Of a stretch of 64,000 nt of DNA, positions 44,839-53,003 are shown in pieces. Source of the DNA: Dictyobacter aurantiacus (GTDB lineage Bacteria > Chloroflexota > Ktedonobacteria > Ktedonobacterales > Ktedonobacteraceae). The stretch spans positions 1,240,001 to 1,304,000 of the forward strand of contig NZ_BIFQ01000002.1 of the NCBI RefSeq assembly GCF_003967515.1. Reading direction: 5' to 3'. The notes below the pieces were generated by a model. It saw only the letters and a list, made by a program, of their open reading frames with translations. It searched no databases and was not told where the DNA came from. The position numbers and the translations under genes were made by a program. The stretch's first letter is position 1. Each line of letters begins with the position of its first letter.

Positions 44839-45477
44839 TTACTTTCCAATTACAATTCCGTCGAAAAAGATCTTTCCTATCTGTTTGAGTGCTTCATCAG
44901 AGTTTATAGATATATGATATTGTTGTTGCAGCAATGCATCATAGCTTCTTGGAGCGATTAAAGACAGAAATGTACGCGCTATAATCGGCGTTGAAATCTC
45001 CCTTGTAATCTCTCCCGCTTCTTTGCCCTCGTCTATAATTCTGGTGATCCGCTGAAAAAGAAACTCAATAACTTCCCTTAAAAAGCTCGATTGCTCTTTC
45101 AGCTTGCGCTGTAAATCTACACCGCTGTAGATGGAAGAAAACAACTGTGAATTTTTGCACAGGAGGCCAGCATTGAGATACGTGAGTAATGCTTCGAACT
45201 TCGATTTTGCTGTTGTATAGCGGGCAATGGTTGCATCTAGATTATCGAGCACAATGCGCAAATCTCGTTGCAGGATCGCTGTAATGAGTTCTTCTTTGCT
45301 TCGAAAGTGTAGATAGATTGTACCTTTGCTGATACCAACACGGGCAGCAATTTCCTCCATCGAAGTTTCATAATACCCCTTCTCAAGTAGCACCTCCTCC
45401 GCGACCTGCAGAATAAGCTGCTCACGCTGCTCACGCTGCCGCTCTTTAAGAGAAGTATGTGTATGAACCGATGGCAT
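44839..45477 (-). CDS. TetR/AcrR-family repressor of the exporter operon
   Basis: 212 aa from ATG 45477 (AGGAAG eight bases upstream); the longer frame to 45543 lacks an RBS. HTH: LILQVAEEVLLEKGYYETSMEEIAARVGISKGTIYLHFRSKEEL, in two parts, helix 1 (LILQVAEEVLLEKG) and the recognition region (RVGISKGTIYLHF). Closely related to the TetR at 25 kb. It is the first gene of an operon with the DHA2 exporter; a perfect operator lies at the promoter. Induction by a substrate of the exporter is the usual scheme. Confidence 0.88.
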   Translation of the reverse strand: MPSVHTHTSLKERQREQREQLILQVAEEVLLEKGYYETSMEEIAARVGISKGTIYLHFRSKEELITAILQRDLRIVLDNLDATIARYTTAKSKFEALLTYLNAGLLCKNSQLFSSIYSGVDLQRKLKEQSSFLREVIEFLFQRITRIIDEGKEAGEITREISTPIIARTFLSLIAPRSYDALLQQQYHISINSDEALKQIGKIFFDGIVIGK

Positions 45478-45574
45478 TAATAAACTTCCTTTACTGCATG
45501 ACCACATGACAATTTTGTGACTTCCTTGTCTTTTTGTGACCATTATGAATAGGCATTGGATACTGAGTAATTTT

Positions 45575-45620
45575 ATGACTCTTTAGTCATTATTTTATCA
45601 TGCGGGTCACAATATGTCAA
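45575..45620 (-). promoter_or_regulatory. Promoter and operator of the TetR-exporter operon
   Basis: On the - strand: TTGACA (45615-45620), 17-bp spacer, TAAAAT (45592-45597), then the perfect 16-bp palindrome ATGACTAAAGAGTCAT (45575-45590) at the likely transcription start. The palindrome matches the TGACT-N4-AGTCA form seen at 24.9 kb. Confidence 0.75.
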
Positions 45621-45674
45621 TATTTATTTAATGTTTTTTTCATTCACCTGGAACAGAGGCTTATGGTAGACTAG

Positions 45675-46080
45675 AATCACTCATCATCGAGTGATGCCTG
45701 GTCAGAGTAGGAGATTCCCTGGCAAGGAATTGTGCGGTTGATAGCAACGCGGAAACCCCGACCAGGCATCCCAGAAAATAGCAGACTTTTCTCGTATTGG
45801 GGGATGTGAGCGCCTTACAGGTATAGGTTTTTTTGGAGCGGGGTCCAGGGGCGGCAGCCCATGGCGGGGTTTCAGGGGTGTCCCCTGATTTTTCCTCTCC
45901 TTGTGCCGCCGTCAGGCGGCACAAGCGGGTTCAAGGGGCAAGGCCCTTGAAAACCTATACTTGAAAGGATGTGAGCGCCCCCGCACTGGTGTGCGCGGAC
46001 GCCCTATGTTTAAATACGGTGGCGAAGATGCAGATGGCGCGCAGTGCGCGCCATCTGCATCTTCGCCACCGTATTTAAAC
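45675..46080. repeat. Intergenic mosaic of palindromes, with one perfect 73-bp element
   Basis: Within a 750-bp gap: TCACTC-N6-GAGTGA (45677-45694), GATGCCTGGTC paired with GACCAGGCATC 57 bp apart (45693-45703, 45760-45770), the hairpin CTTGTGCCGCC-GTCA-GGCGGCACAAG (45900-45925), AAGGGCAAGGCCCTT-like stems, a repeated GATGTGAGCGCC (about 45804 and 45969), and a perfect inverted repeat with 35-bp arms (46008-46042, 46046-46080) and loop AGT. No gene or transposase is visible. It may be a cluster of REP/MITE-like elements acting as transcription barriers. Confidence 0.65.
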
Positions 46081-46230
46081 TAATTGCGCACCGCAGGTGC
46101 GCGAGTTGTGGAAAAAGCACAAAAAAAGGTCGAGCCTGGTGCGCTTGGCGGGCGCTAGAGCGGCTCAACCTTGTCTCATCCAGGAACTAGCTATGTTCCT
46201 GTTCCTCATCATCGAAATGGCTCAATCGCA

Positions 46231-47226
46231 TCACCCCAAAAAGTCCTGAAGCATTTTGCTGCGACTGGGTGGGTCTAGCTTACGCAGGGCGCGAAACTCC
46301 ACCTGTCTCACCGCCTCATGGCTCAGGCCTAACTTTTTTCCAGTCTCCGATAAACTATGTTCACCCTGACCATTCAGGCCGTACCTGAGTTGTAGGACCC
46401 TCCTCTCACGTTGGGATAGCTCGTCAAGCAGGTCGTGAATATGTTCTCTCAACGTTTCGGTGATGACGACACGCTCAGGCGAATAAATAGGATCATCCTC
46501 CAGGACATCGCTCAAGGAAATCTCGTCGTCGCCCCCTTTACGAGGCATATCCAGGCTGATCGTCTCCTGATGGGTTGAGAGCAGTGAAATAACCTGTTGC
46601 ACGCTGACCTCCATCTGGTTGGCCAGCTGCTCCAACGTTGGCTCACTCTCCAGACCATGCTCCTGCTGAATGCGACGGCGTACACGGCCCAGGCGCTTGA
46701 TCTCCTCTACTTTATAGAGGGGTACGCGAATCATATGGGCCTGCTCAACCAGAGCGCGTGTAATATACTGGCGAATCCACCAGGTTGCATAGGTACTGAA
46801 ACGATAGCCCTTGCGATAATCAAACTTCTCCACGGCATGCATCAGTCCAATATTGCCCTCCTGGACGAGGTCCATCAGGTCAACACCGAAGCCTTTGTAC
46901 TTGCGGGCGATATGCATGACCAGGCGAAGATTCGCCTCGACCAGCTGTCGTTTAGCCTCCTCGGCCTCACGAGCTGCCGCGACCTCTGTTGGCTCCTTCG
47001 GGGTACGCTGTAGACCGCGCTGCCGCTTCCCTGTCACTACCCGAGCCTTTTCGATCCGCTGGGCTAGATTTTTCACTTCGTCTGAAGAAAGTAGATCCAC
47101 CTGCCCGATCTCATAGCGATAAAAACGAGAAGAATCATTCAGGCTAAGTACTTCCGGATCCGCCTCAATGCGCATTGCTTCTATCGTTTTCGTCTGTGCC
47201 GCGTCGGTTAACGTCGTGTTTTTCAT
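46231..47226 (-). CDS. RpoD-family (group 1/2) sigma-70 factor
   Basis: 331 aa from ATG 47226 (GGAGG nine bases upstream). Region 1.2-like start (FYRYEIGQVDLLSSDEV), region 2 with NLRLVMHIARKYKG, LMDLVQEGNIGLMHAVEKFDY and FSTYATWWIRQYITRAL, region 3 with RVPLYKVEEIKRL, region 4 ending SLSETGKKLGLSHEAVRQVE. The long acidic region 1.1 of SigA is absent, so it is probably an alternative group 2 factor that recognises promoters of the standard -10/-35 type under particular conditions. The 477 bp upstream (47242-47718) hold no convincing gene. Confidence 0.9.
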   Translation of the reverse strand: MKNTTLTDAAQTKTIEAMRIEADPEVLSLNDSSRFYRYEIGQVDLLSSDEVKNLAQRIEKARVVTGKRQRGLQRTPKEPTEVAAAREAEEAKRQLVEANLRLVMHIARKYKGFGVDLMDLVQEGNIGLMHAVEKFDYRKGYRFSTYATWWIRQYITRALVEQAHMIRVPLYKVEEIKRLGRVRRRIQQEHGLESEPTLEQLANQMEVSVQQVISLLSTHQETISLDMPRKGGDDEISLSDVLEDDPIYSPERVVITETLREHIHDLLDELSQRERRVLQLRYGLNGQGEHSLSETGKKLGLSHEAVRQVEFRALRKLDPPSRSKMLQDFLG

Positions 47227-47718
47227 CTGGACATCCTCCACTCTATTTGGGTTTTACTGGCCTCTGATGAAACTGAGTATACGTGGAGGAGCTTTCTACG
47301 ATCTCCCACAGAACTTCCCGACGCGCACGCTGTTTTTTCTCTGTTTTTAATGCCGTCTTAAGCGCCTGTTTGACAAAAAGAGAGATGCGACCAAATTTTT
47401 CTACCTCCAAGCACAGCGGGGACCTTCTTTTCCGTGAAGAAATACAACAAGATGTACCTGGTCTTATACCAGTCTTACCAATTCCACTTCATCGTGAGGA
47501 GTGCAGAGGATGTCTTTTCTGGAGAATCGAGGCCAGTGTGCATGCGTACCGCGCCGTTCGCAAGCATTGCAGGCTGCTTGTTTGGGTCTAGCGTGAACGC
47601 GGTACAGATAATCAGGGCTGTTTGAAAGTCGAGGGAGGTGAAAAAAAGATCGATCCTTGCTATGCTGGTTGATCTGAAATCATAGAACAGCCAGAAAGCA
47701 GGAACGATCGCAGTGCAG

Positions 47719-48300
47719 CTATGCGCGGGTGTAACGCATGAGGACAACGCCTGATGGTAGTGGTTTGGACTCAATCAGGCGCAGCGGAAGATGCAGGCCT
47801 TCCGGGAACAGCTTTTTGCCGCCGCCGAGGATCACCGGGTATACCCACAGGCTATATTCGTCGATGAGGTCGTGCCTGGCCAGGCTATGTACTAGCACGC
47901 TGCTGCCATCAATGACGATGTTCTTGCCGGGTTGTGCTTTCAGGGCGCGTATCTCCTCGACGACATTCTCACGAATCAATGTTGAATTACGCCAGGCCGA
48001 AGTTGTTGTCAGGGTTGTGGAGACAACGTATTTTTGTCTAGCGTTCATGGCATCGCCGAAGGGATCTCCATCTGGCATCGGTTCAAATGCTCCACCGTGG
48101 ATCTGCCATGTTTTGCGTCCCAGAAGCAGGGCATCGCTCTGGTCCATTTCTTCGAAGAAGTACGCGCCAATGTCATCGTGCCAGAATGGATGTGTCCATC
48201 CACCGTGGGTAAAACCACCCTCGGTATCTTCTTCTGCCCCGCCAGGTGCCTGTATGACATTGTCCAACGATACAAATTCTGATACAACAATTTTTCGCAT
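47719..48300 (-). CDS. RibD C-terminal/DHFR-like reductase
   Basis: 193 aa from ATG 48300 (GGAGGG a few bases upstream). Begins MRKIVVSEFVSLDNVIQAPG, the typical entry of this family; SDALLLGRKTWQIHGG and NIVIDGSSVLVHSLARHDLIDEYSLWVYPVILGGGKKLF (seen as G-S-x-x-L and YPVILGGGKKLF) form the NADPH-binding core. The family reduces dihydrofolate-like or other carbonyl/pyrimidine substrates; most genomic copies have no known substrate. It is followed upstream by an AraC regulator on the same strand. Confidence 0.85.
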   Translation of the reverse strand: MRKIVVSEFVSLDNVIQAPGGAEEDTEGGFTHGGWTHPFWHDDIGAYFFEEMDQSDALLLGRKTWQIHGGAFEPMPDGDPFGDAMNARQKYVVSTTLTTTSAWRNSTLIRENVVEEIRALKAQPGKNIVIDGSSVLVHSLARHDLIDEYSLWVYPVILGGGKKLFPEGLHLPLRLIESKPLPSGVVLMRYTRA

Positions 48301-48376
48301 GCTTCCCTCCGTGTTGTTCCTATCCAATACTTATTGAAAGATGTGTATGTGGTTCCCTGAACACGGATAGTATGCC

Positions 48377-49180
48377 TCAAGGAAAAGGGACTGTCTTGTA
48401 CAAAAGCGAAAGCTGTTCAGGCTGGCTATGATGAAACAGTTGAGCGGGTGTTTTTCCGATGAAGTGCCTCAGTGATCTGGTGAGATGTGGTTGATCGTAA
48501 TAGCCAGTCTGCACAATGGTGTCGGGAATGGAGACGCCATGTTGTAAGAGGAACGTCGCGGAACGCGCCCGTTCGATTTGCCGGACCACGTTCTGGGTGA
48601 TTCCGATAGAGCGCAGGAACCGATACTGGACCGAGCGCGGGGTTAGATCGTTGTGGTGACCCTGGAGGACTGCCTCGATGAGGGGATCACGAACCAGCAG
48701 CCCCTTCTGTACCAGCCAGTTGACAAATGTATCGGCATTCTCATAAGTCGGAAATTGCCAGTTTGAACCACCTAAGCAGAAGGTCTTCGTGGATGCGGCT
48801 TCCAGATCCACCGAGTTATCCACCAGCAACCTTACGGGCAGGTAGGATAAAAACACACCTGGCTTCAGCAAGATGCCGAACCACTCTCCTTCGGCAGGAC
48901 AGTCTCCTACCGGGGTGGCTCTGGTTTCTGGTCCTCGCACTGTCAGAGTAGTCTTGCCCTGCAGTTTGCTCACAACTAGCTCAATGCGGTTGACGGCAAT
49001 GGAGAGGAACGGATGCGTGTCTTCACTATGGCTACGCCAGATCAGTTCGACAAAAGGCGAGTCAGAGGGTCTTTGCGCATCAAAGAAAAGCATGCGTTTG
49101 TGCTCCGAACGGATTATGTTGAATGAGAAGCAGAAGAAAGCAACCTCGTCCAGTGTAGCATACCAGCCCACATGAGACAA
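48377..49180 (-). CDS. AraC-family transcription regulator
   Basis: 267 aa; the start is uncertain (TTG 49180, or GTG/ATG codons shortly after). The N-terminal half is a ligand-binding cupin-like domain (about 30-150). The C-terminal double HTH starts near 175, with QNVVRQIERARSATFLLQHG, then SIPDTIVQTGYYDQPHLTRSLRHFIGKTPAQ, recognisable as GYYDQPHLTRSLRHF. This is the DUF6597-containing/AraC type common near reductases. It lies 76 bp upstream of the RibD-like gene on the same strand and may control it. Confidence 0.8.
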   Translation of the reverse strand: MSHVGWYATLDEVAFFCFSFNIIRSEHKRMLFFDAQRPSDSPFVELIWRSHSEDTHPFLSIAVNRIELVVSKLQGKTTLTVRGPETRATPVGDCPAEGEWFGILLKPGVFLSYLPVRLLVDNSVDLEAASTKTFCLGGSNWQFPTYENADTFVNWLVQKGLLVRDPLIEAVLQGHHNDLTPRSVQYRFLRSIGITQNVVRQIERARSATFLLQHGVSIPDTIVQTGYYDQPHLTRSLRHFIGKTPAQLFHHSQPEQLSLLYKTVPFP

Positions 49181-49281
49181 GCATTTGTGCAGGGCGCGAG
49201 CAGGTGTCTGAACTTGTCACAATCTCATGGAGAGAGAAGGCATGTATATACTAGCCATCAAAGTAATTGTCTTTATATGCC

Positions 49282-49311
49282 TTGACACGTATATACGTGA
49301 TGAGGTATACT
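49282..49311 (+). promoter_or_regulatory. Promoter with palindromic operator in the spacer (ArsR-type)
   Basis: TTGACA (49282-49287), 18-bp spacer, TATACT (49306-49311). The perfect palindrome CACGTATATACGTG (49286-49299) lies in the spacer, overlapping the -35. It is the only clear promoter before the VOC-ArsR-SRPBCC-UvrA2 gene run, so the operon's own ArsR protein is the likely ligand. Confidence 0.75.
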
Positions 49312-49385
49312 ATGGAAGTGGAACTCGGGTTCGAAATTATTAGATGATACGCTCAACATTGTGAATATAACAGAGGAGAAACGGT

Positions 49386-49778
49386 ATGAAGATCAAATTG
49401 ACCACGGTATACGTAGATGATCAGGACAAGGCGTTGCGCTTCTATACAGAGATACTAGGCCTGGCAAAGAAGACCGATTTCAGTCAGGGCTCATATCGCT
49501 GGCTGACCGTGGCCTCCCCTGAGGAGCCGGACGGCACTGAGCTGCAACTGGCGCTCAATGACAATCCCGCGGCCAAAGCGTATCAGCAGGCGCTCTTTCA
49601 ACAGGGCCAGCCCGCGATCATGTTCTTCACCGATGACGTTAGAGGAGACTATGAGCGAATCAAGGCCCATGGTGCCGAGTTTACGATGCCGCCCACCGAG
49701 GTGACCGGTTCGACTATTGCGATGCTGAACGACACCTGTGGCAACCTCATTCAGATCTCGCAGCTGGCGCGCTACTAA
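49386..49778 (+). CDS. VOC-superfamily protein (glyoxalase/bleomycin-resistance fold)
   Basis: 130 aa. Starts MKIKLTTVYVDDQDKALRFYTEILG, the entry of VOC proteins (visible as VYVDDQDKALRFYTEILG), with two beta-alpha-beta-beta-beta modules, GTELQLALND in the first and IQISQL at the end. Such proteins are metal-dependent isomerases, dioxygenases or drug-binding proteins. First gene after the palindrome-bearing promoter, followed 39 bp later by ArsR. In similar ArsR-SRPBCC neighbourhoods VOC genes are frequent; substrate unknown. Confidence 0.85.
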   Translation: MKIKLTTVYVDDQDKALRFYTEILGLAKKTDFSQGSYRWLTVASPEEPDGTELQLALNDNPAAKAYQQALFQQGQPAIMFFTDDVRGDYERIKAHGAEFTMPPTEVTGSTIAMLNDTCGNLIQISQLARY

Positions 49779-49817
49779 GAACGGCCGATTGGCTGCGCTG
49801 TGGAGTATACTAAGACA

Positions 49818-50123
49818 ATGGAAACCGTGTTTGAAATCATTGCGGAACCCAACCGCCGTGCGATATTGAGCCTGCTGGCCTCTTCACAACAGTCGGTTGG
49901 AGATATCGTGCGTCAACTTCATATGTCGCAGCCGACCGTGTCAAAGCATCTGCGCGTACTACGCGAGGCCGGATTTGTAGAATCCACGGTGGACGCACAG
50001 CGCCGTGTCTATCGGCTGAGACCTGAACCACTTCAGGAAGTGGATACCTGGCTGGCCCCGTTCCGTCAGTTCTGGTCCGCCCACGTGGATGCCCTTGAAC
50101 GCCATCTCGATCACATGGATTAA
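49818..50123 (+). CDS. ArsR-family winged-helix repressor
   Basis: 101 aa from ATG 49818 (GTG 49800 is an upstream alternative). FEIIAEPNRRAILSLLASSQQ, SVGDIVRQLHMSQPTVSKHLRVLREAGFVES and QRRVYRLRPEPLQEVDTWL give the standard ArsR winged helix; no metal-binding CxC motif is present in the recognition helix, so it is not a metal sensor of the ArsR/SmtB type. It sits between the VOC and SRPBCC genes. The promoter palindrome is its likely operator. Confidence 0.9.
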   Translation: METVFEIIAEPNRRAILSLLASSQQSVGDIVRQLHMSQPTVSKHLRVLREAGFVESTVDAQRRVYRLRPEPLQEVDTWLAPFRQFWSAHVDALERHLDHMD

Positions 50124-50158
50124 TCACCACCAACGAATAGGAAGACAAGGAGAAGAAA

Positions 50159-50704
50159 ATGACGACCTCTCGCGAGCAGTACTCACCGGGTCCGGCCAGC
50201 GGGGCGCAGGTACGCAAGGATGGAGAGCAGTGGACGCTCATTCTCGTCAGAGAACTGCGCCACGCGCCGGAGAAAGTCTGGCAGGCGCTTACCGATCCCG
50301 CGCATCTGCGCGAGTGGGCCCCCTTTGACGCTGATAAAAACCTGGGCACGGCTGGCGCCACGGTGAAGCTCACCACGGTGGGAGCGCCCACGCCACAGGT
50401 ATCCGAAACACGGGTGACACGGGCTGAGGCGCCCAGGCTGCTTGAATACAACTGGGGTGGCAACGATATGCGGTGGGAACTCGAAGCCTCTGATGGCGGC
50501 ACGCGCCTGACGCTATGGCACAATATCGATCGCCGCTTCATCTCAATGGGTGCTGCCGGCTGGCACATTTGTTTTGATGTTCTGAATCACCTTCTCAGCG
50601 GAACCCCCCTTGGCCGCATCGTTGGCGGTGAGGCGATGAAGTTCGATTGGCCCCGGCTCAATTCAGAGTACACTCAGCAATTTGGTAAGGAAACACGTGA
50701 TTAA
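50159..50704 (+). CDS. SRPBCC/AHSA1-type lipocalin-like protein
   Basis: 181 aa. ELRHAPEKVWQALTDPAHLREW is the hallmark helix-grip entry of Aha1/polyketide-cyclase-like (SRPBCC) proteins; APRLLEYNWGGNDMRWELE and TRLTLWHNI follow, then a final long helix. They bind hydrophobic ligands. AAGGAG lies upstream of ATG 50159. The ArsR-SRPBCC pair, a very common combination in actinobacteria and Chloroflexota, suggests ligand sensing or detoxification. Confidence 0.9.
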   Translation: MTTSREQYSPGPASGAQVRKDGEQWTLILVRELRHAPEKVWQALTDPAHLREWAPFDADKNLGTAGATVKLTTVGAPTPQVSETRVTRAEAPRLLEYNWGGNDMRWELEASDGGTRLTLWHNIDRRFISMGAAGWHICFDVLNHLLSGTPLGRIVGGEAMKFDWPRLNSEYTQQFGKETRD

Positions 50705-50729
50705 AAGATCCAGGGGAGCCTCTATCAGC

Positions 50730-52952
50730 ATGGTTCAAGAATATATCGAGATCCGTGGCGCCCGCGAGAACAACCTTAAGAATGTCTCGCTGAGGCTGCC
50801 CAGACGCAAAATCACCATTTTTACCGGCGTGTCTGGTTCGGGGAAGTCATCGCTGGTATTTGATACTATCGCCAACGAAGCACAACGGCTGTTGTTCGAA
50901 AACTTTAGCATGTTTGTTCGCAACTTCCTGCCTCGCTATCCCCAACCGGACGCCGATGCGATTGAGAACCTGAGCATGGCGGTACTTGTGGATCAGAAAC
51001 GCCTGGGTGGGGGATCGCAATCGACGGTGGGCACTGTGACCGATATCGCGCCCGTGTTGCGCCTGCTCTTTTCACGTATCGGCCAACCCTATGCGGGCTC
51101 TGCCAATGCGTTTTCCTTCAACGATCCACAGGGCATATGCCCGGAGTGTAATGGGATTGGCCGCAAGATTGGCATTCCCCTGGAAGCGTTGATTGATGCA
51201 ACGAAATCGCTGAATTCGGGAGCTGTCATCGCCCCGGGATTGACCAACATGGAAAGCGATATCTATGCGCGTTCTGGTTACTTCGACAACGATAAGAAGA
51301 TTACCGATTATACCACAGAAGAGCTAGACCTGCTTCTCTACAGCGAACCGCGCAGGCACACGGATCTGCCCTACAACACCTATGAGGGTCTGGTGTACAA
51401 GTTCAATCGCAAGTTCATCGCGCGCGACATCCAGACGCTTTCGCCTCGTGTCCGGCAAAAGGTCGAGCCGTTTTTGAAGCTTGGCCCTTGCCCGCTCTGC
51501 AAGGGTGCCCGGCTCAACCAGGCCGCCTTAAATTGTAAGATCAATGGGTATAATATCATCGATATGACCACAATGGAGATTGACGAGCTGTTAGAGGTCG
51601 TCAAAAGTATCACGGAACCGGCGGCGGCGCCACTCGTGCGCACGTTGACCGAGCGGCTGCAACATCTGGTGGAGATTGGCCTGGAGTATCTCAGCCTGGA
51701 TCGAGCGACCGATACACTCTCTGGTGGCGAATCGCAGCGTGTGAAAATAGTCAAACAGCTCAATGGCAGCCTGGTGGATGCCATGTACATCTTTGATGAG
51801 CCCAGCGTTGGATTGCATCCGCGCGATGTCCATCGACTGAACGAGTTGCTGGAAAAATTGCGCGACAAAGGGAACACGGTCATTGTCGTAGAGCATGATC
51901 CCGATGTGATCAAAATCGCCGACTACGTGGTAGATATGGGACCATATGCCGGGAGCGAAGGCGGCCAGATCGTCTATGAAGGCGATTACAGCGGTCTGCT
52001 CCAGTCCGACACGCTGACCGGGAACCATTTGCTGTGTCAGCGGCCACTGAAGGAGAGTTTTCGTCAGGCGAGCGGGACGCTGCCAATCGTCCACGCGACG
52101 GTGCATAATTTGCGGGATGTCTGCGTGAATATTCCCGCTAGTGTGCTGACGGTCATCACCGGCGTGGCCGGTTCGGGCAAAAGCTCGCTCATCAATGAAG
52201 CCTTTCTCAGCCAGCATCCGGAAGCCGTGGTGATTGACCAGGCATCTCTGAGCACTTCCAGCCGCTCTACCGCCGCCACCTATACCGGCATCATGGATGA
52301 TGTGCGCAAGGTCTTCGCGACCACCAACAGGGTAGACGCTGGTCTATTTAGCTTTAACTCAAAAGGCGCCTGCCCTAATTGTCAGGGTCTGGGCGTCACC
52401 TACACCGACCTTGGCTTCCTTGAAGGGGTCAAGCTTCCTTGCGACGTGTGCGGCGGCCAGCGCTTTAATGACGAGGTACTGGCCTACACATTGAACGGCA
52501 AATCCATTGCCGATGTCCTGAACATGACCGTTCAGCAGGCCCTGGCGTTTTTGCAGATCAAAGAAGTGCAGCCAAAGTTGCAGGCTTTGAGCGATGTAGG
52601 TCTGGACTACCTGACCCTCGGCCAGCCCATGAGCACCCTCTCTGGCGGTGAGTGCCAGCGTATCAAGCTCGCCAGCGAACTCCACAAGCGGGGCAGCATC
52701 TACGTCATGGACGAGCCCACCACTGGTCTGCATCTCTCAGACATCGGTCGCCTGCTCACCATCATGAACCGGCTGGTCGATGGTGGCAACACCGTGATCG
52801 TGATTGAGCACCATCTCGATGTGATTCGCAACGCCGACTGGATCATTGATATGGGCCCAGAAGGTGGCAATAAGGGCGGCATGGTCATCTTCGAGGGTAC
52901 ACCGCGAGAGCTCCTCGGCGCCGAGCATTCGCTGACGAGTAAGTATCTATAG
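50730..52952 (+). CDS. UvrA2-type ABC ATPase (drug-resistance/repair-like UvrA paralogue)
   Basis: 740 aa from ATG 50730 (GGGAG ten bases upstream). Opens YIEIRGARENNLKNVSL, then Walker A GVSGSGKSSLVFDT and signature LSGGESQRVKIVKQL, FDEPSVGLHPRD; second ATPase Walker A GVAGSGKSSLI, signature LSGGECQRIKLASEL, DEPTTGLH. Two zinc motifs: CPECNGIGRKIG with CPLCKG, and CPNCQGLG with CDVCGG. It is about 200 aa shorter than housekeeping UvrA, as is usual for class II UvrA proteins, which lack much of the UvrB-binding part. These occur in antibiotic self-resistance (DrrC/UvrA2). The operon VOC-ArsR-SRPBCC-UvrA2 fits a stress- or toxin-response unit. Confidence 0.9.
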   Translation: MVQEYIEIRGARENNLKNVSLRLPRRKITIFTGVSGSGKSSLVFDTIANEAQRLLFENFSMFVRNFLPRYPQPDADAIENLSMAVLVDQKRLGGGSQSTVGTVTDIAPVLRLLFSRIGQPYAGSANAFSFNDPQGICPECNGIGRKIGIPLEALIDATKSLNSGAVIAPGLTNMESDIYARSGYFDNDKKITDYTTEELDLLLYSEPRRHTDLPYNTYEGLVYKFNRKFIARDIQTLSPRVRQKVEPFLKLGPCPLCKGARLNQAALNCKINGYNIIDMTTMEIDELLEVVKSITEPAAAPLVRTLTERLQHLVEIGLEYLSLDRATDTLSGGESQRVKIVKQLNGSLVDAMYIFDEPSVGLHPRDVHRLNELLEKLRDKGNTVIVVEHDPDVIKIADYVVDMGPYAGSEGGQIVYEGDYSGLLQSDTLTGNHLLCQRPLKESFRQASGTLPIVHATVHNLRDVCVNIPASVLTVITGVAGSGKSSLINEAFLSQHPEAVVIDQASLSTSSRSTAATYTGIMDDVRKVFATTNRVDAGLFSFNSKGACPNCQGLGVTYTDLGFLEGVKLPCDVCGGQRFNDEVLAYTLNGKSIADVLNMTVQQALAFLQIKEVQPKLQALSDVGLDYLTLGQPMSTLSGGECQRIKLASELHKRGSIYVMDEPTTGLHLSDIGRLLTIMNRLVDGGNTVIVIEHHLDVIRNADWIIDMGPEGGNKGGMVIFEGTPRELLGAEHSLTSKYL

Positions 52953-52958
52953 CAGACT

Positions 52959-53000
52959 GCCGCGTATACCAGGAGCGGGCCCGCTCCTGGTATACGCGGC
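52959..53000. terminator. Bidirectional terminator, perfect 42-bp palindrome
   Basis: 21-bp arms without spacer around GCGGGCCCGC, just after the UvrA2 stop and just before the stop of the convergent ABC exporter gene. Confidence 0.8.
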
Positions 53001-53003
53001 TAT

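Noticed and set aside
45661..45780. Possible transposon ends GATGCCTGGTC/GACCAGGCATC
   Set aside because: No transposase, no clear target duplication and only 56 bp between the arms; treated as part of the palindrome mosaic.
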